A stretch of 64,000 nucleotides of DNA from Sipunculus nudus (lineage: Eukaryota > Annelida > Sipuncula > Golfingiida > Sipunculidae). The notes below the pieces were generated by a model that was not told where the DNA came from, searched no databases, and saw only the letters and a program-made list of their open reading frames with translations. The stretch covers positions 56,802,917 to 56,866,916 of the forward strand of contig CM049319.1 in the NCBI GenBank assembly GCA_026874595.1, written 5' to 3'. Both the position numbers and the translations under genes were made by a program. Below are positions 37,001 through 52,000 of the stretch, one piece after another (position 1 is the stretch's first letter; every line of letters begins with the position of its first letter).

Positions 37001-40000
37001 CCCTAAGTCTGACAGGGTCTCATAAAAAACATTAATAAAAGCTACAATTTTTGGCCAATTTCTTTCAGCTTTCTAAACTAAAAAGCTGAAACCCTTGTGT
37101 GTGCATGATATGAAAATTATATAAACAGAGCTCACATTTAACAAAAGTGAAATGGTCAAAGTTGGGCAAAATTTAAGGTACTAATTTTATATTTATACTA
37201 ATAACTTATAAAATTTTAAAAATTCAGAACTAATTTTGGGTATTCAATTGAATCTTGATTAAATAATCTTACATCCCTGACAAAAAATCTCTAGCTTCAG
37301 CAAGCCCCTTGTTAAGGGAGTAAATATATTTCTTGATTTTTTACAAAGTGCATTATGTTTGGGCCTATAACTTAAAACAATTACGCAATACTGACATCAT
37401 TTCTGGCATGTGCACAGAGAATGTATTGAAAAACATGTATATTATATATGATTAAAGTCAGATCAGTGGTTTTGATATTAGGCAGTATTGAAGTGAAATA
37501 ACGGGTTTTTAATTGAAAAATGAAGTTTTTCATTAATATCTCAAAGGTATTAAGTCCTAGTGACCAAATTCTTGGCATTGTAGGGAATTTTAGAGACATC
37601 TAATTGTATGCCAAATTTTAGGAACTGAGAGCTTAAGCTGGGGAGCTGAGCTCTTGCAAACTGCATAACACTAGCCTGATGTAAACAATATGTTACATGG
37701 TGCTTGAAAACTTGAATAAAATCTACAGTTTTTGATCAACTGGTTTCAAATTTTTGGTGTTAACAGACAAAATGCTAACAAAAACATGCTGAGAAAATTA
37801 AATCCACAGTACTTACAGGAAAAAAACGTGCCATGGTCAAAGTTAGGCAAAATTTAAGGTACCAATTTTTTGTTTTTGCTAATATTTTAAAAAATTTAAA
37901 AGATTTTGATCTAATTTTGGGTATACAATTTAATTTTGATAAATTAAAGTTATATTACTTGAAAAAAAGTCCATAGCTTTAACAAGTTTTGTGTTAAGTG
38001 ATCAAATATCTTTCCTGATTTTTTACAAAATGCATTATGTTCTGGCCCATAACTTTCTTAAATTATACAATACAGACATAATTTCTGGCATGTACATAGG
38101 AACTATATAGAGGAATATTTATGGTAAATATGAAGAAAAACAGATGAGTGGTTTTGATATTAGGCAGCCCTAAAGTGTGAAAATAGGTTTTTAATAAAAA
38201 ATTGAGGTTTTTCCTTAATTTCTCAAAGGAACAAAGTCACAAAGACCCAGTTTTCGGCTTGGTAGGAGATCTTGGGGACAGCTAACATTATGCCAAATTT
38301 TGGATTCCTAAGTCTTACGGTTTCAAAACGTGCCACATCTACGGACGGACGGACGGACGGACGGACGGACGGACAGACGGACGGACGACGGACAATGGAC
38401 CACGACTATAGCTCAGATGACTTATAGTCAGCTGAGCTAAAAAGGGGTGTACAGACAACTTGTTAACAAACCAACTTGTTACTGCCCAATAAAGACATAT
38501 CAAAATGAATACACAAGACAGGTCATAAACATGGCCAGACATTTTGTGTATATCAAGATCAAAATAAAACAAGGGACCTGTGGGTCACAGCGCTCAGCTG
38601 AAATTATGAAAATATTTGTATAAAACCTAGCATATTGAATTGACTTATGGGGCAGCAGATTTTGGTATATCTCTATTTGAATAATGTTCACAACACACAT
38701 TTGGAGTTGCCTGTGTGCTTTTATTGACTACATAAAAGATGCAGTAGTCTTTCATGATCACTGTATCAGTATCTCAACTGACTGAACAATGCATTTTTTT
38801 ATGAAAAATTGAATTTTTTTTGCTTAATTTTTGGAAAGAAGGAATTCCCAGTGACATAATTTTAGGTTTGTTGGAGAACTTAGGGACATTTAACTGTATG
38901 TCAAATTTCAGATTTGTAGTTTCAACAGTGTCAAATGTGCCAGTCTAAAAGACAGGCAGACAGACAGATGGATGGTCTATGGACCCTGAACAATCACGTT
39001 AGCTCAGTTGACTTACATTCAGCTGACCTAAAAACATGTTAGTTTATTATAAGAATAATATCAACTAAATAAATCTTTTTTTTTTCTGTTTTCTTTCCAA
39101 CATTTCAACATAAAAGATAAGTATAGTTTTTACTATGCTGTGTAGGGCTCTAATGATTACACTGATACATATTCAAGTCTATTAAATAAGGCAGATGACT
39201 ATTTAAGGCCCAATGTAATCAAAAATAGTCTGACATATACTTAGTTAATGAATGGGTACCTTAAAATACTAATAGAAGTCTGTAAGTACCTTTGTAACAC
39301 TAGCATGACTGTTTGCGCAGTGAATGCATCCAGCCCTGTGGTTGGTTCATCCAGGAACAGTATCCGTGGAGACATCACAAGTTCCATGGCGATGCAGACC
39401 CTTTTCCTTTCACCTCCAGAAATACCTCTCATAAAAGCTGTGCCCACCTGAAAAAATATTCTTAACCATAAGACAACTACAATAATTATACTCAGCTGAT
39501 AATAATAGAGCCAGAATTAATAGTGTTTACATGTATTTTGGTAATAATTTCAATTAAATCAGTTTAAACATTTCTGGAAAACAAGTGTAAGATGTGTTCT
39601 TAATTTTCTTGGTGAGATGAAATGCCTTACCTTGCATTTCATTTGAATTTAAGTGAAAATTAATAAAAAATATGAAAAGTATCATTTTTCACAACAGATA
39701 ATCTCCTGCCACAATTTGGTGGAAAAATACATAACCCTATGTATAATATGCATCCTGTTCTTGTCCTAAATACTGGATGTTGGGATTAGTTTTGTGATGG
39801 TCATTGGAATATTAACTGGGTCTGTGGCAGTGAAATTTGGCAGTAAAGGCCGACGCTCATAATTTTGTAATCACTGTGGCTATGATCACATAACTGATAA
39901 ATTTGACCATGATGCTGTAAAAATTAGGGTAATTTAAACTAAGGAACCAATCAGGCCATAAAACCTCACTTGGCTCAAGCTGTTTAGAAAGTAATATTGT

Positions 40001-43000
40001 GTCAAGGATCAGTTCCCGAAAGAAGTGCTGATCACGCCGCTGGCCTGGGTAAACTGTTCCTTATGAAAGTGCATATATAATTTCAGCATAATTGGGCCAC
40101 ACTGTCATGCATATATCAGTTCACATATAATCACTTCTCTGGGGTTATAAACCATAGTAATCTTACTTTTGAAGTATTTGTAAATCAAGGATTTAATTAG
40201 ACCAAACTTTGTTATTTAATCAAAATTTAAAATCCTTTATTATCGCTCAACATACACTTGCTTCTGGGGGTCTTTCTGCCTTTCAAGCAAAGTTCAAATG
40301 CAGCAGGATAATAATCTGGAAATTAATCTTCATCGTATAATATAAACCATGGATTATCGATTCAATTTTATGAAGAAAAAGTGCAGATTATTTGAGTTTC
40401 CTTTGCTGGGACAAACAGCTTCATTTTGTAATTCATTGTTCTAATCTGGGAAAAAGTAGCATGAAGAATGAAGAAATCAGTGACTATAATCTAGTGATGT
40501 ACTTATTAGTCAATCATATTGATATCTGGTCGTTTATTTCACAATCGATTAAGTTGGTTGCATTTTTACATACCTGATGTGTGTGCACATCCAAACAAGG
40601 GACCCATGGGTCACGGCGCTCAGCTGATCGTGATTGGACTATAAATGTTTCTCCACTGTGATACTATATCGAGTCGATAAAGCTTATGAATATCATGTAC
40701 ATGTTGGGCTATTATAAAGGAATGTAATGTAATATGTGAGTAAATGATAAATGAAATTACCTGACTGATTGATTAATAGAGTCAAATAAAGTGGTTTATT
40801 TTTTATTTATTTAGGAGGGGTTGAAAATTGTGATATATTTGAGCAAATATGAATGCAATGACAGCAGTAATAAGCAGTAGTAGAATGATGATAAGGCTAT
40901 TTGTTGAAGGATCTAAAGTGTATGGTAGTCTGCAAGCATTCAATTTGACAGATATGATGTTATGATTAACTATGCTGATGAAGTGATTTATGAATATGTG
41001 ACTGTATGACACAATATCTCTTTAGTCTTGACAAGGTACATTATTGTGATGCCCACTATGTCTACATATTACACAATATTGACATAATTTCTGGCATGTA
41101 CATAGGTACCTATGGACGAATAGTTATACAAAATATTAAAGTATGAATATATCTGATTCATCTTGTTCTTGCTTACTGAGGCTAACTTTGGGATGGGGTT
41201 CGAGAAGGGAAAAGTGAGGGCAGCACGAAAGTGGATGTAGATATATTCTATTGTAAAGTTTTTCATTTATATAAGAATATGAAAAGCTAAGAGGAAAGGG
41301 GCCCTCCTACTTGGTTATAGTAAAGTTCTAAATATATGATTGCAAACTAATACTCTGACAAGACTGTCATGAAGAAAAACAGTAAAAGTTTTGAGATACT
41401 GTGTTGCATACGAAAATTTACAGAGGGACAGGCAAGTGGACAGAATGGACTAATACCTTTATTTCACTTTCAAGAGAATAATGCATTTAAGTTTATATAT
41501 AATCCTATTTTTTTAAGCAGATCCACTTTTTCCATTAAGAAGTTTTTATCTGAATCATTTTTTTATTTACAGGTTTATACATTTTTAATTAAAAAACCTG
41601 AAAATATAAGTTAAAATATTAGAATTGTTGCAAAAGTTGCAATCATTATATACAGAGTAAAAAACATTGGGTCATATTATGCATACACATATGTTTTATT
41701 ATTTTTAAATCATAAATGTTTAAACTGATTTTAAAAGAAAATAATGCCACAACATGGCATCTATAAGAATATTCCTTGAATCACTATTAAAAAGTTTTGC
41801 ACATTGTAGTTTTCAGGACATGCTTAATTTTATTCACCAAAATAAAATAAAAGTAAATTTGATAAAATAAAACATCTTTTCAAATAAAGTATACACACTG
41901 TTGGTTGGATGAGGGACAAACAATATCATTGTGCTAATTACTATCCCAGTTTTAATTAATTACTGGAATTAATAGTCAATTTCACACCTGGTGAACTTTT
42001 TACTCTTCTGAAGTAAGGAATTACTTATCTCATGAACATCCACACTTTCACAGCAATACACCACTTTGTGGACACAATTAAATGTACACTTTAATCATTA
42101 TAACCCTGGTGGTTCAATACAAAATCTAAAATGTAGCATGTCCTAGAATAAAATAAAATACAGAAAAATTATAACATTCATCTAGTTTATGCACCAGCTG
42201 GGGGGATGAGTGCAGGGCAGAGGGGAAGCCTGCTAGTAGTGGCCAAGCTGGGCCAAGGTAAGCTGCCTGGGGTGGGTTACATAATGCAAGTGAAGGCTGT
42301 ACTACTAGGTGGGCTAGGTGTAAACAACACTTGACATGGTGTATGAAAACATGAATAAAAGCTATTCATTCTAATCAATTTCTTTTGAAATTTCAGATTT
42401 TAAAAGATTAAATCCTTATGCATATATGCTGGGAAAATTAAATCAACAGTGCCAAAGTTGGACAAAATTTAAGGTATTGATTTTTTATTTATGCTTGAAA
42501 AACTTAACTTGCTTAACTTGAAAAATTTGCAAAATTCAGATCTAATTTTGGGTAAACAATTGAATCTTGATTAAATAAAGTTATATTCCTGAAAAAAAGT
42601 CTCTAGGTTCAGCAATTCTCATGTTAGGTGAGTAAATATATTTCCTGATTTTTTAAAAAATTGCATTATATTTTGGCCCATAACTTCAAAATAATACCCA
42701 ATACTGACCTAATTTTTGGTATGTTCATAGAAAATGTATAAAAGAATGTGAATACTAAATACGATCAAAAACAGATCAGTGGTTTTGATATTAGGCAGCC
42801 TTGAAGTGTAACAATGGCTTTTTTTTATGGAAAACGGAGTTTTTTTTCCTTAATATCTCGAAGGAACAAAGTCCTAATGACCCAATTTTCGGTATGGTAG
42901 GAGATTTTTGGGACATCTAAAATTGTCAACAGCCTGGGGAGCATAGAGATGTGCACTGAATGACCTACAGTCATCAAAGTGGACTGCTTGACAATGTAAG

Positions 43001-46000
43001 GGAATACAACAAGAGCCTCCAAAAAAAATTCAATAACTAGCCTAATTTTGCAGCTTTTATTTTCAAATTTCAGATTTTAACAGATTAAATCCTTATGTAT
43101 ACATGGTGTGAAAATTAAATCTACAGTACTTACAGGAAAAAAACGTGCCATTGCCAAAGTTGGGCAGAATTTAAGGTACCAATTTTATATTTTTGCCAAT
43201 ATTTAAACAAGGGACCTATGGGTCACGACGCTCAGCTGTTATATATGATAAAAAAATATTATTTAGAAATGAGGCACATGCTGGTTTTAAGTGGTAATAA
43301 ATATAAGCTGTATTATGAGTTGTTGTTTAGCTTATGTATGATTTTGATAGTACCTTTGGAAACAGGGAAGAGGATTGATTTCATTTATTTTATTAACAAA
43401 TGGAGTACTACTGTCACACAGATTTTGACTTGGCCATATAACTTATAAGCAGAACATATAATATAAGAGTTTAACTATTTATTAAAAAAATTACAAATAT
43501 TGTCCCAAATATAATTTTTATTAAAAATAATAAGAGAATCATATGATTTTTTAAAATGAAATATAACTGATATGATTATTAAAATAATATTAAAGAATAT
43601 ATTCATGAATGCATTCATGAATACATTTTGAAAGTATTTGCACGAGTATTCAAATACTTTCATTTTTACCTGAATTCCCATTCTTTATGCAAGAAATTTT
43701 ATAATGGAGTACATAATCATATTCGTATTTAAATACAATTACAAAGTATTCACACCATGTCTGGTATTTATTCAGTTTTCACCAAACAATGATGTTGAGA
43801 ATCCAGAATATACAAAATTCACACATTTAAATAATGATCATAAGTACCTGGTTTTATGGCTTTTATTTATATTAAAAAATAACTGTAAAAAATTCATTTT
43901 GGACTAATTTCACATCAATGTACATACTAGACACAGTAGGAATCTAGATTAATATTATCAACTGCATCTTTGTCTATCATTAATTTCCTTCATATAATCC
44001 CTAATGATTAGTAATGAATAATATGATTTACTTCTTTATCATTAAAATTGAACTGACAAATGCCATAGGTGACTGCATGGTGTTATTTGGAATATGTGAC
44101 ATTCTACCCATCGATACAAGATTCTTATATCATCAGTAACTGCAAGTTAATTTCCTGTTATTATAAACTAACAAATTCCTTTTCTATTTTTCTTTAATTT
44201 GTTATTAAAAAACAATAAAAATTTATTAATTTATTGTTTATTGTTATGTTGTTGGTTAAAACTACTAGATGAGTTGGGTTGGACACCTGGATCAACTGTG
44301 GCTGGCCATAAGCTGCCTGGATTCTTGCCTCAAGCGTGCATAATTTGATGAAAGGTCAACAAGGTCAACATACAGGTGACTCAAGAGGGGCTGGAGAGAG
44401 CCAAAGTCTGACAGGGTCTCATAAAAAACATTAATAAAAGCTACAATATCTGGCCAATTTCTTTAAGCTTTCTAAACTAAAAAGCTGAAATCCTTATGCG
44501 TGCATGATATGAAAATTAGATCAACAGTGCTCATGGGAAACAAACGTGCCATGGTCACAGTTGGGCAAAATTTAAGGTACTAATTTTATATTTATACTAA
44601 TAACCTATAAAATTTGAAAAATTCAGAACTAATTTTGGGTATTCAATTGAATCTTGATTAATTATAATGTTACATCCCTGACAAAAAAATCTCTAGCTTC
44701 AGCAATGCCTTTGTTAAGGGAGTAAATATATTTCTTGATTTTTTACAAAGTGCATTATGTTTGGGCCCATAACTTAAAACAATTACGCAATATTGACATC
44801 ATTCTTGCATGTGCATAGAGAATGAAAAATATGTATATTATTTATGATTAAAGTCAGATCAGTTGTTTTGATATTAGGCAGTCTTGAAGTGTAACAATGG
44901 GTTTTTAATGGAAAAATGAAGATTTTCATTAATATCTCGAAGGTATTAAGTCCTAGTGACCAAATTCTTGGCTTGGTAGGGGATTTTGGAGACATCTAAC
45001 TGTTTGCCAAATTTAAGGAACTTAAAGCTGAAGCTGGGGAGCCGAGCTCTTGCAAACTGCATAACACTAGCTTGATGTAAACAATATGTTACATGGTGCT
45101 TGAAAACTTGATTAAAATCTACAGTTTTTGATCAACTGGTTTCAAATTTTTGGTGTTAACAGTTGAAATGCTAACAAAAACATGCTGTGAAAATTAAATC
45201 CACAGTACTTACAGGAAAAAAACGTGCCATGGTTAAAGTTGGGCAAAATTTAAGGTACCAATTTATTATTTTTATTAATATTTTAAAAATTTAAAAGATT
45301 TTCATCTAATTTTGGGTATACAATTTAATTTTGATTAATTAAAGTTATATTTCTGGAAAAAAGGTCCATAGCTTTAAGGTTTTTTGTGTTAAGTGATCAA
45401 ATATCTTTCCTAATTTTTTACAAAATGCATTATGTTTGGGCCCATAACTTTTTAAAATTAAATAATACAGATAATTTCTGGCATGTACATAGGAACTATA
45501 TAGAGGAATATTTATGGTAAATATGAGGAAAAACAGATAAGTGGTTTTGATATTAGGCAGTCCTGAAGTGTGAAAATAGGTTTTAAATAAAAAATTGAGG
45601 TTTTTCCTTAATTTCTCAAAGGAACGAAGTTGCAAAGACTCAGTTTTCGGCTTGGTAGGAGATCTTGGGGACATCTAACATTATGCCCAATTTTGGATTT
45701 CTAGGTCTGGACTGATACCTTTATTTCACATTCAAGGGAATAATACATTTAAGTTTATATATTATTTAAGCATATCAACTTTTTCCATTAAAATAGTTTT
45801 TATCAGATTAATTTTTTTTATTTACAAGTTTTATAAATTTGTTTTAAAAAAACACTGAAAATATAAGTTAAAATATTAGAATTCTTAGTTGCAATCATTA
45901 TACATCCAGAGTGTAGCTCGTATTGGGTCATATTATGCATACACATATATTTTTATTATTTTTAAATCACAAATTTTTAAACTGAATTTAAAAGAAAATA

Positions 46001-49000
46001 ATGCCACAACATGGCATCTGCAAGATTATTCCTTGAATCACTATTAAAAAGTTTTGCACATTGGAGTTTTCAGTACATGCTTAATCTTATTCACCAAAAT
46101 AAAATAAGCTTCTGTAAATTTGGTAAAATAAAAACATCTTTTCAAATAAAGTATACACACTGTTGGTTGAATGAGGGACAAACAATATCATCATGCTAAT
46201 TACAATCTAAGCTTTAATTTATTCCTGGAATTAATAGTCAATTTCACACCTGGTGAAGTTTTTACTCTTCTCAAGGAAGGATCCACACTTTCATAGCAAT
46301 ACACCACTTTGTGGACACAATTAAATGTGCACTTTAATCATTGTAACCCTGGTGGTAAATACAAAATATAAAATGTAGCATAGCCAAGAATAAAATGAAA
46401 TACAGAAAATTATAACATTCATCTAGTTAATGCATCATCTAGGGGGGGGTGTGTGCAGGGCAGGGGGGAAGCCTGCTAGTAGTGGCCCTGCTGAGCTAAG
46501 ACAAGCTGCCTGGGGTGGGTTACATAATGCAAGTGAAGGCTTTACTACTAGGTGGGCTAGATGTAAACAACACTTGACATGGTGTATGAAAACTTGAATA
46601 AAAGCTACTCTTTTCAATCAATTCCTTTGAAATTTCAGATTTTAAAAGATTAAATCCTTATGTATATATGCTGTGAAAATTAAATCAACAGTGCTTACAG
46701 GAAAAAAAATGCCATTGCCAAAGTTGGACAAAATTTAGGGTATTGATTTTTTATTTAAGCTAATAACTTGAAAAAATTGCAAAATTCAGATCTAATTTTG
46801 GGTAAACAATCGAATCTTGATTAAATAAAGTTATATTCCTGACAAAAAGTCTCCAGCTTCATCAATTCTCATCTCAGGTGAGTAAATATATTTCTTGATT
46901 TTTAAAAAAGTGCATTATGTTTGGACCCATAACTTAAAAAAAATACACAATACTGACATCATTTCTGGCATGTGCATAGCGAATGTATAGAAAAATATGT
47001 ATATTATATATGATCAAAGACAGATCAGTGGTTTTGATATTAGGCAGTCTTAAAGTGTAAGAATGGGTTTTTAATGGAAAAATGAAGTTTTTCATTGATA
47101 TCTCGAAGGAATTAAGTCCTAGTGACCAAATTCTTGGCATGGTAGGGGATTTTGGAGAAATCTAACTGTATGCCAAATTTAAGGAACTTAGAGCTGAAGT
47201 TCGGGAGCTGAGCTCTAGCAAACTGCATAACACTAGCAATATGTGACATGGTGCTTGAAAACTTGAATAAAATCTACAGTTTTTGATCAACTGGTTTCAA
47301 ATTTTTGGTGTTAACAGTTGAAATGCTAACAAAAACATGCTGTGAAAATTAAATCCACAGCAGTTACAGCAAAAAAACGTGCCATGGGTAAAGTTGGGCA
47401 AAATTTAAGGTACCAATTTTTTATTTTTGCTAATATTTAAAAAAATTTAAAAGATTTTGATCTAATTTTGGGTATACAATTTAATTTTGATTAATAAAAG
47501 TAATATTACTGGAAAAAAAGTGCTTAGCTTTAACAAGTTTTGTGTTAAGTGATAAAATTTCTTTCCTGATTATATACAAAATGCATTATGTTTGGGCCCA
47601 TAACTTTTTTAAATTATATAATACAGACCTAATTTCTGGCATGTACATAGGAATTATATAGAGGAATATTTATAGGAAATATGAGGAAAAACAGATGAGT
47701 GGTTTTGATATTAGGCAATCCTGAAGTGTGAAAATAGGTTTTTAATAAAAAATTGAGGTTTTTCCTTAATTTCTCAAAGGAATGAAGTCGCAAAGACCCA
47801 GTTTTCGGCTTGGTAGGAGATCTTGGGGACATCTAACATTATGCTGAATTTTGGATTCCTAGGTCTTACGGTTTAAAAATGTGCCACATCTACGGACGGA
47901 CGGACGGATGGACGGCACGACGGACAGACGGACGGACGACGGACAATGGACCACGACTATAGCTCAGCTGACTTATAGTCAGCTGAGCTAAAAAATTTTA
48001 CAGATTTTGATCTAATTTTTGGTATACAATTAAATTTTGATTAATTAAAGTTGTATTACTGGAAAAAAGTCCCTACCTTTAACACTTTTGGTCTTAAGTG
48101 ACCAAATATCTTCCTGTTTTTTTTACAAAGTCCATTATGTTTGGGCCCATAATTTTTTTAAATTATATAATACTGACTTAATATCTGGCATGTACATAGG
48201 AACTATATAGAGGAATATATATGGTAAATATGAAGAAAACCAGATGAGTGGTTTTGATATTAGGCAGTCCTGAAGTGTGAAAATAGATTTCTAATAAAAA
48301 ATTGAGGTTTTTCCTTAATATCTCAAAGGAACGAAGTCCTATTGACAAAATTTTTGGCATGGTAGGAGATTATGGGGACATCTAACTGTATGCCAAAATT
48401 CAGATTCGTAGGTCCAACGGTGTCAAAACGTCCCAGTCTTACGGACGGACAGACAGACGGACGGACGGACTGACAGACAGACGGACGGACGACGGACAAT
48501 GGACCATGACTATAGCTCAGATGACTTATAGTCAGCTGAGCTAAAAAGATAAAATATTCCAATTCTGTCAGAAATATAAGAAATCCGTGGGAAAAACTAC
48601 TGAACCTCATTAAAACTGAACCTCATGCAACAAATAACTGTCAACAACCTGGCCAAATCTGTAACCTTGTCTTTTCAGCCTGATGTCATTGTAATTAAGT
48701 CAAACCTAATTTAACTCGGTCTGAACTTAATCTGTGCAGGAGGGTGATTTTTTTTTACCTTTTTTGTATGCTTCAATAAAAATGTTATAATATGATCAGG
48801 GGAAAGCATGATAATGACATAATTGTTTTGATAAAAAAGGCAAAAGCACTACATAACAAAAACTAGATGTGTCGGAACGACACGAATGCCCCCGCCTTGG
48901 GCAAATTAGAAACATTTGTAAAATTTGGAAAATTTTTTAAGTTCAGGAGGTGTCATATGGTCAAAAGTAGGTCAACAAGGGCAAAATGCAAACTCGATCT

Positions 49001-52000
49001 GTAACGGGTCATTATCAAGCAACACACCAAAAATCATGCCAGTATATGCAGGCATTGTGAAAAAAAGTCCATATATGTGCATTTTCCATAAAAATTTCTG
49101 TCTTTCATGAAATTTTCTATGTTTAGGAGCCGTAAAACAATCAAAAGTAGGTCAACCGGGATGAAACGCAAACGATCTGTAACTGTCATTATCTGCCCAC
49201 ACAAAAAAAATCAGGGTGGTATCTGCAGGCATTGAGGAAAAAAGTCGGTACATATGCATTTGTTATGAAAATTTATATTTTTCATGAAACTTTCTATGTT
49301 CAGGAGCAGTCAAATGGTCAAAAGTAGGTCAACTGAGACAAAACAAGAACTCCATCTGTAACTGGTCATTATCTGCCTACACACCAAAAATCAGGCCCGT
49401 ATCTGCAGGCACTGCGAAAAAAAGCCCATACATGTGCACCTTTTTATGAAATTTTCTATGTTAGAGCACCGTCAAATGGTCAAAAATAGGTCAACTGGGA
49501 CAAAACGTGAACTTGATCTGTAACTGGTCATTATCTGCCCACACACCAAAAATCAGGCCAATATCTGGAGGTATTGTGAAGAAAAGTCTGTACAAGTGAA
49601 TTTGTCATGAAAATATATATTTTACATGAAATTTTCTATGTTCAGGAGCTGTAAAACGGTCAAAAGTAGGTCAACCAGGACGAAATGTAACCTCGATCTG
49701 TAACTGGTCTATATCTGCCCACACACCAAAAATTAAGCCAATATCTGCAGGCATTGCGAAAAAAGTCTGTACATGTGTATCTGTCATGAATATTTCTATT
49801 TTTCATGAAATTTTCTAAGTTTAGGAGCAGTAAAACGGTCAAAAGTAGGTCAACAGGGACGAAACGTGAACATGATAAGTAACTGGTCTATATCTGCCCA
49901 CACACCAAAAATCAGGCCAATATCTGCAGGCATTGCGAAAAAAGTCCGTACATGTGTATCTGTCATGAATATTTCTATTTTTCATGAAAATTTCTAAGTT
50001 TAGGAGCCGTAAAAAGGTCAAAAGTAGGTCAACCAGGATGAAACGCGAACTCGATCTGTCACTGGTCTATATCTGTCCACACACCAAAAATCAGGCCAAT
50101 ATCTGCAGGCACTGCGAAGAAAAGTCCGTACATGTGTATTTGTCATGAAATTTCATATTTTTCATATAATTTTCTATGTTCAGGAGCCGTAAAACAGTCA
50201 AAAATAGGTCAACCAGGAAGAAATGCGAACTCGATCTGTAACTGGTCTATATCTGCTCACACACCAAAAATCAGGCCAATATCTGCAGGCACTGCGAAAA
50301 AAAGTCCGTACATGTGTATCTGTCATGAATATTTCTATTTTTCATGAAATTTTCTAAGTTTAGGAGCCGTAAAACGGTCAAAAGTAGGTAAACCGGGACG
50401 AAACGCGAACTCGATCTGTAACTGGTCTATATCTGCCCACACACCAAAAATCAGGCCAATATCTGCAGGCATTGTGAAAAAAAGTCCGTACAACTGTTTG
50501 ATTTCGGAAGGACGGAAGGACGGACATGGGTAAAACTATATGCCCCGGCCACTTTGTGGCGGGGGCATAAAAATCTCATCAAATTTGTATTAGTTTATCT
50601 TCTTGAAAGAAACAATTGCAACTCAAATTTGGAAAAGTTCTATTGAAAATAAACAAGGCCTACAGGCCTAATGCGAACCTGTGCAATGAGATTACACCAG
50701 GTATAATGCTTCAATGCTGGACCATTACTTTTCAAGAACATGTGTAACATGTATATGAACAATGCAAGTACTAAACACTTAGAACAAGAAACAATTAAAC
50801 AAACATCACTGCTGCATTCTGGCATGGGTGCACACAACACAAAAACAAGAATATGGGTAGTTAACAAGGGACTACGTGTATCCGCCAAAATCAGAGTGGG
50901 AAAGGTGAAGTGAGGCAAGGGGAAATAGAGTGAGGTGTGTTGCATAACAGCCTGGATGTCTGCAGCCAAAATGTGTATGTATGTTGCGCCGGCTACCACA
51001 AAATCCAGAAAGCTGTCCAAGATGTGTAAACATGCAAAATTTTAGGCAGATAAGTCAAACCACTACTGAGATATGAGTGATTTTAGCCCATGGCAGACAA
51101 ACAGACAGATGCTGTGCAAAAATGGTGGCAGGTGGTGCCACCAATTTTGTGTATGATTAAGAGATATGGGAGATCTATACACATGCAAAATTTCAGGGGA
51201 TATGTCAAACCAGTCCTGATATATAAGCCTGAATGTCTGCAGTGTATACATAAATATAGGTGGTGCCACCTGCCACAAAATCGAGAAAGCTATCAAAGAT
51301 GTATAAACATGCAAAATTTAAGGCAGATAAGTCACACCACTACTGAGATATAAGTGATTTTAGCCCACGGCAGACAAACAGATGGATGCTGTGCAAAAAT
51401 GGTGGCAGATGGTGCCACCAATTTTGTGTATGATTAAGAGCTATGTGGGATCTATGAACATGCAAAATTTTTGCCTAATCCGTCAAATGGTTCCTTAGAT
51501 ATGAGCTTGGATGTCAGCAGGGTAAATTTGAATGTAGATGGCGCCATCTGTCATAAAACAAGAAAGCTGTCAAGGATGTATAAACCTGCAAAATTTCAGG
51601 TGGATAAGTCAAACCACTGCCTAGATATGAGTGATTTTATCCCAAAGCAGATGAACAGATGGACGCTGTGCAAAAATGGTTGCAGGTGGCACTACCATTT
51701 TTAGTGTATGTTATAAAGCTTTACAAGGGCTACATTTGTGCAAAATCTTTAGCCTTATTGGTCAAACGGTTCCAGAGATATGTGGGTTTATGTGTTGAAA
51801 CAGATGCACAAATGGACACTGGGCAGAGAAAAAAGGTCAGAGGTCAACCAAAAATGAGGGCACAGCAGTTCACATGTGACCGATCATAATTCTGAATTTT
51901 TAAAAATATGTGCCAAGTGGTTATTGAGGATTTCTCCGCAAACCTATGCGGCAATGGCGGCAGCGTCTGCGTCCGACTGAAAACATAGTATCCGCTAAAC

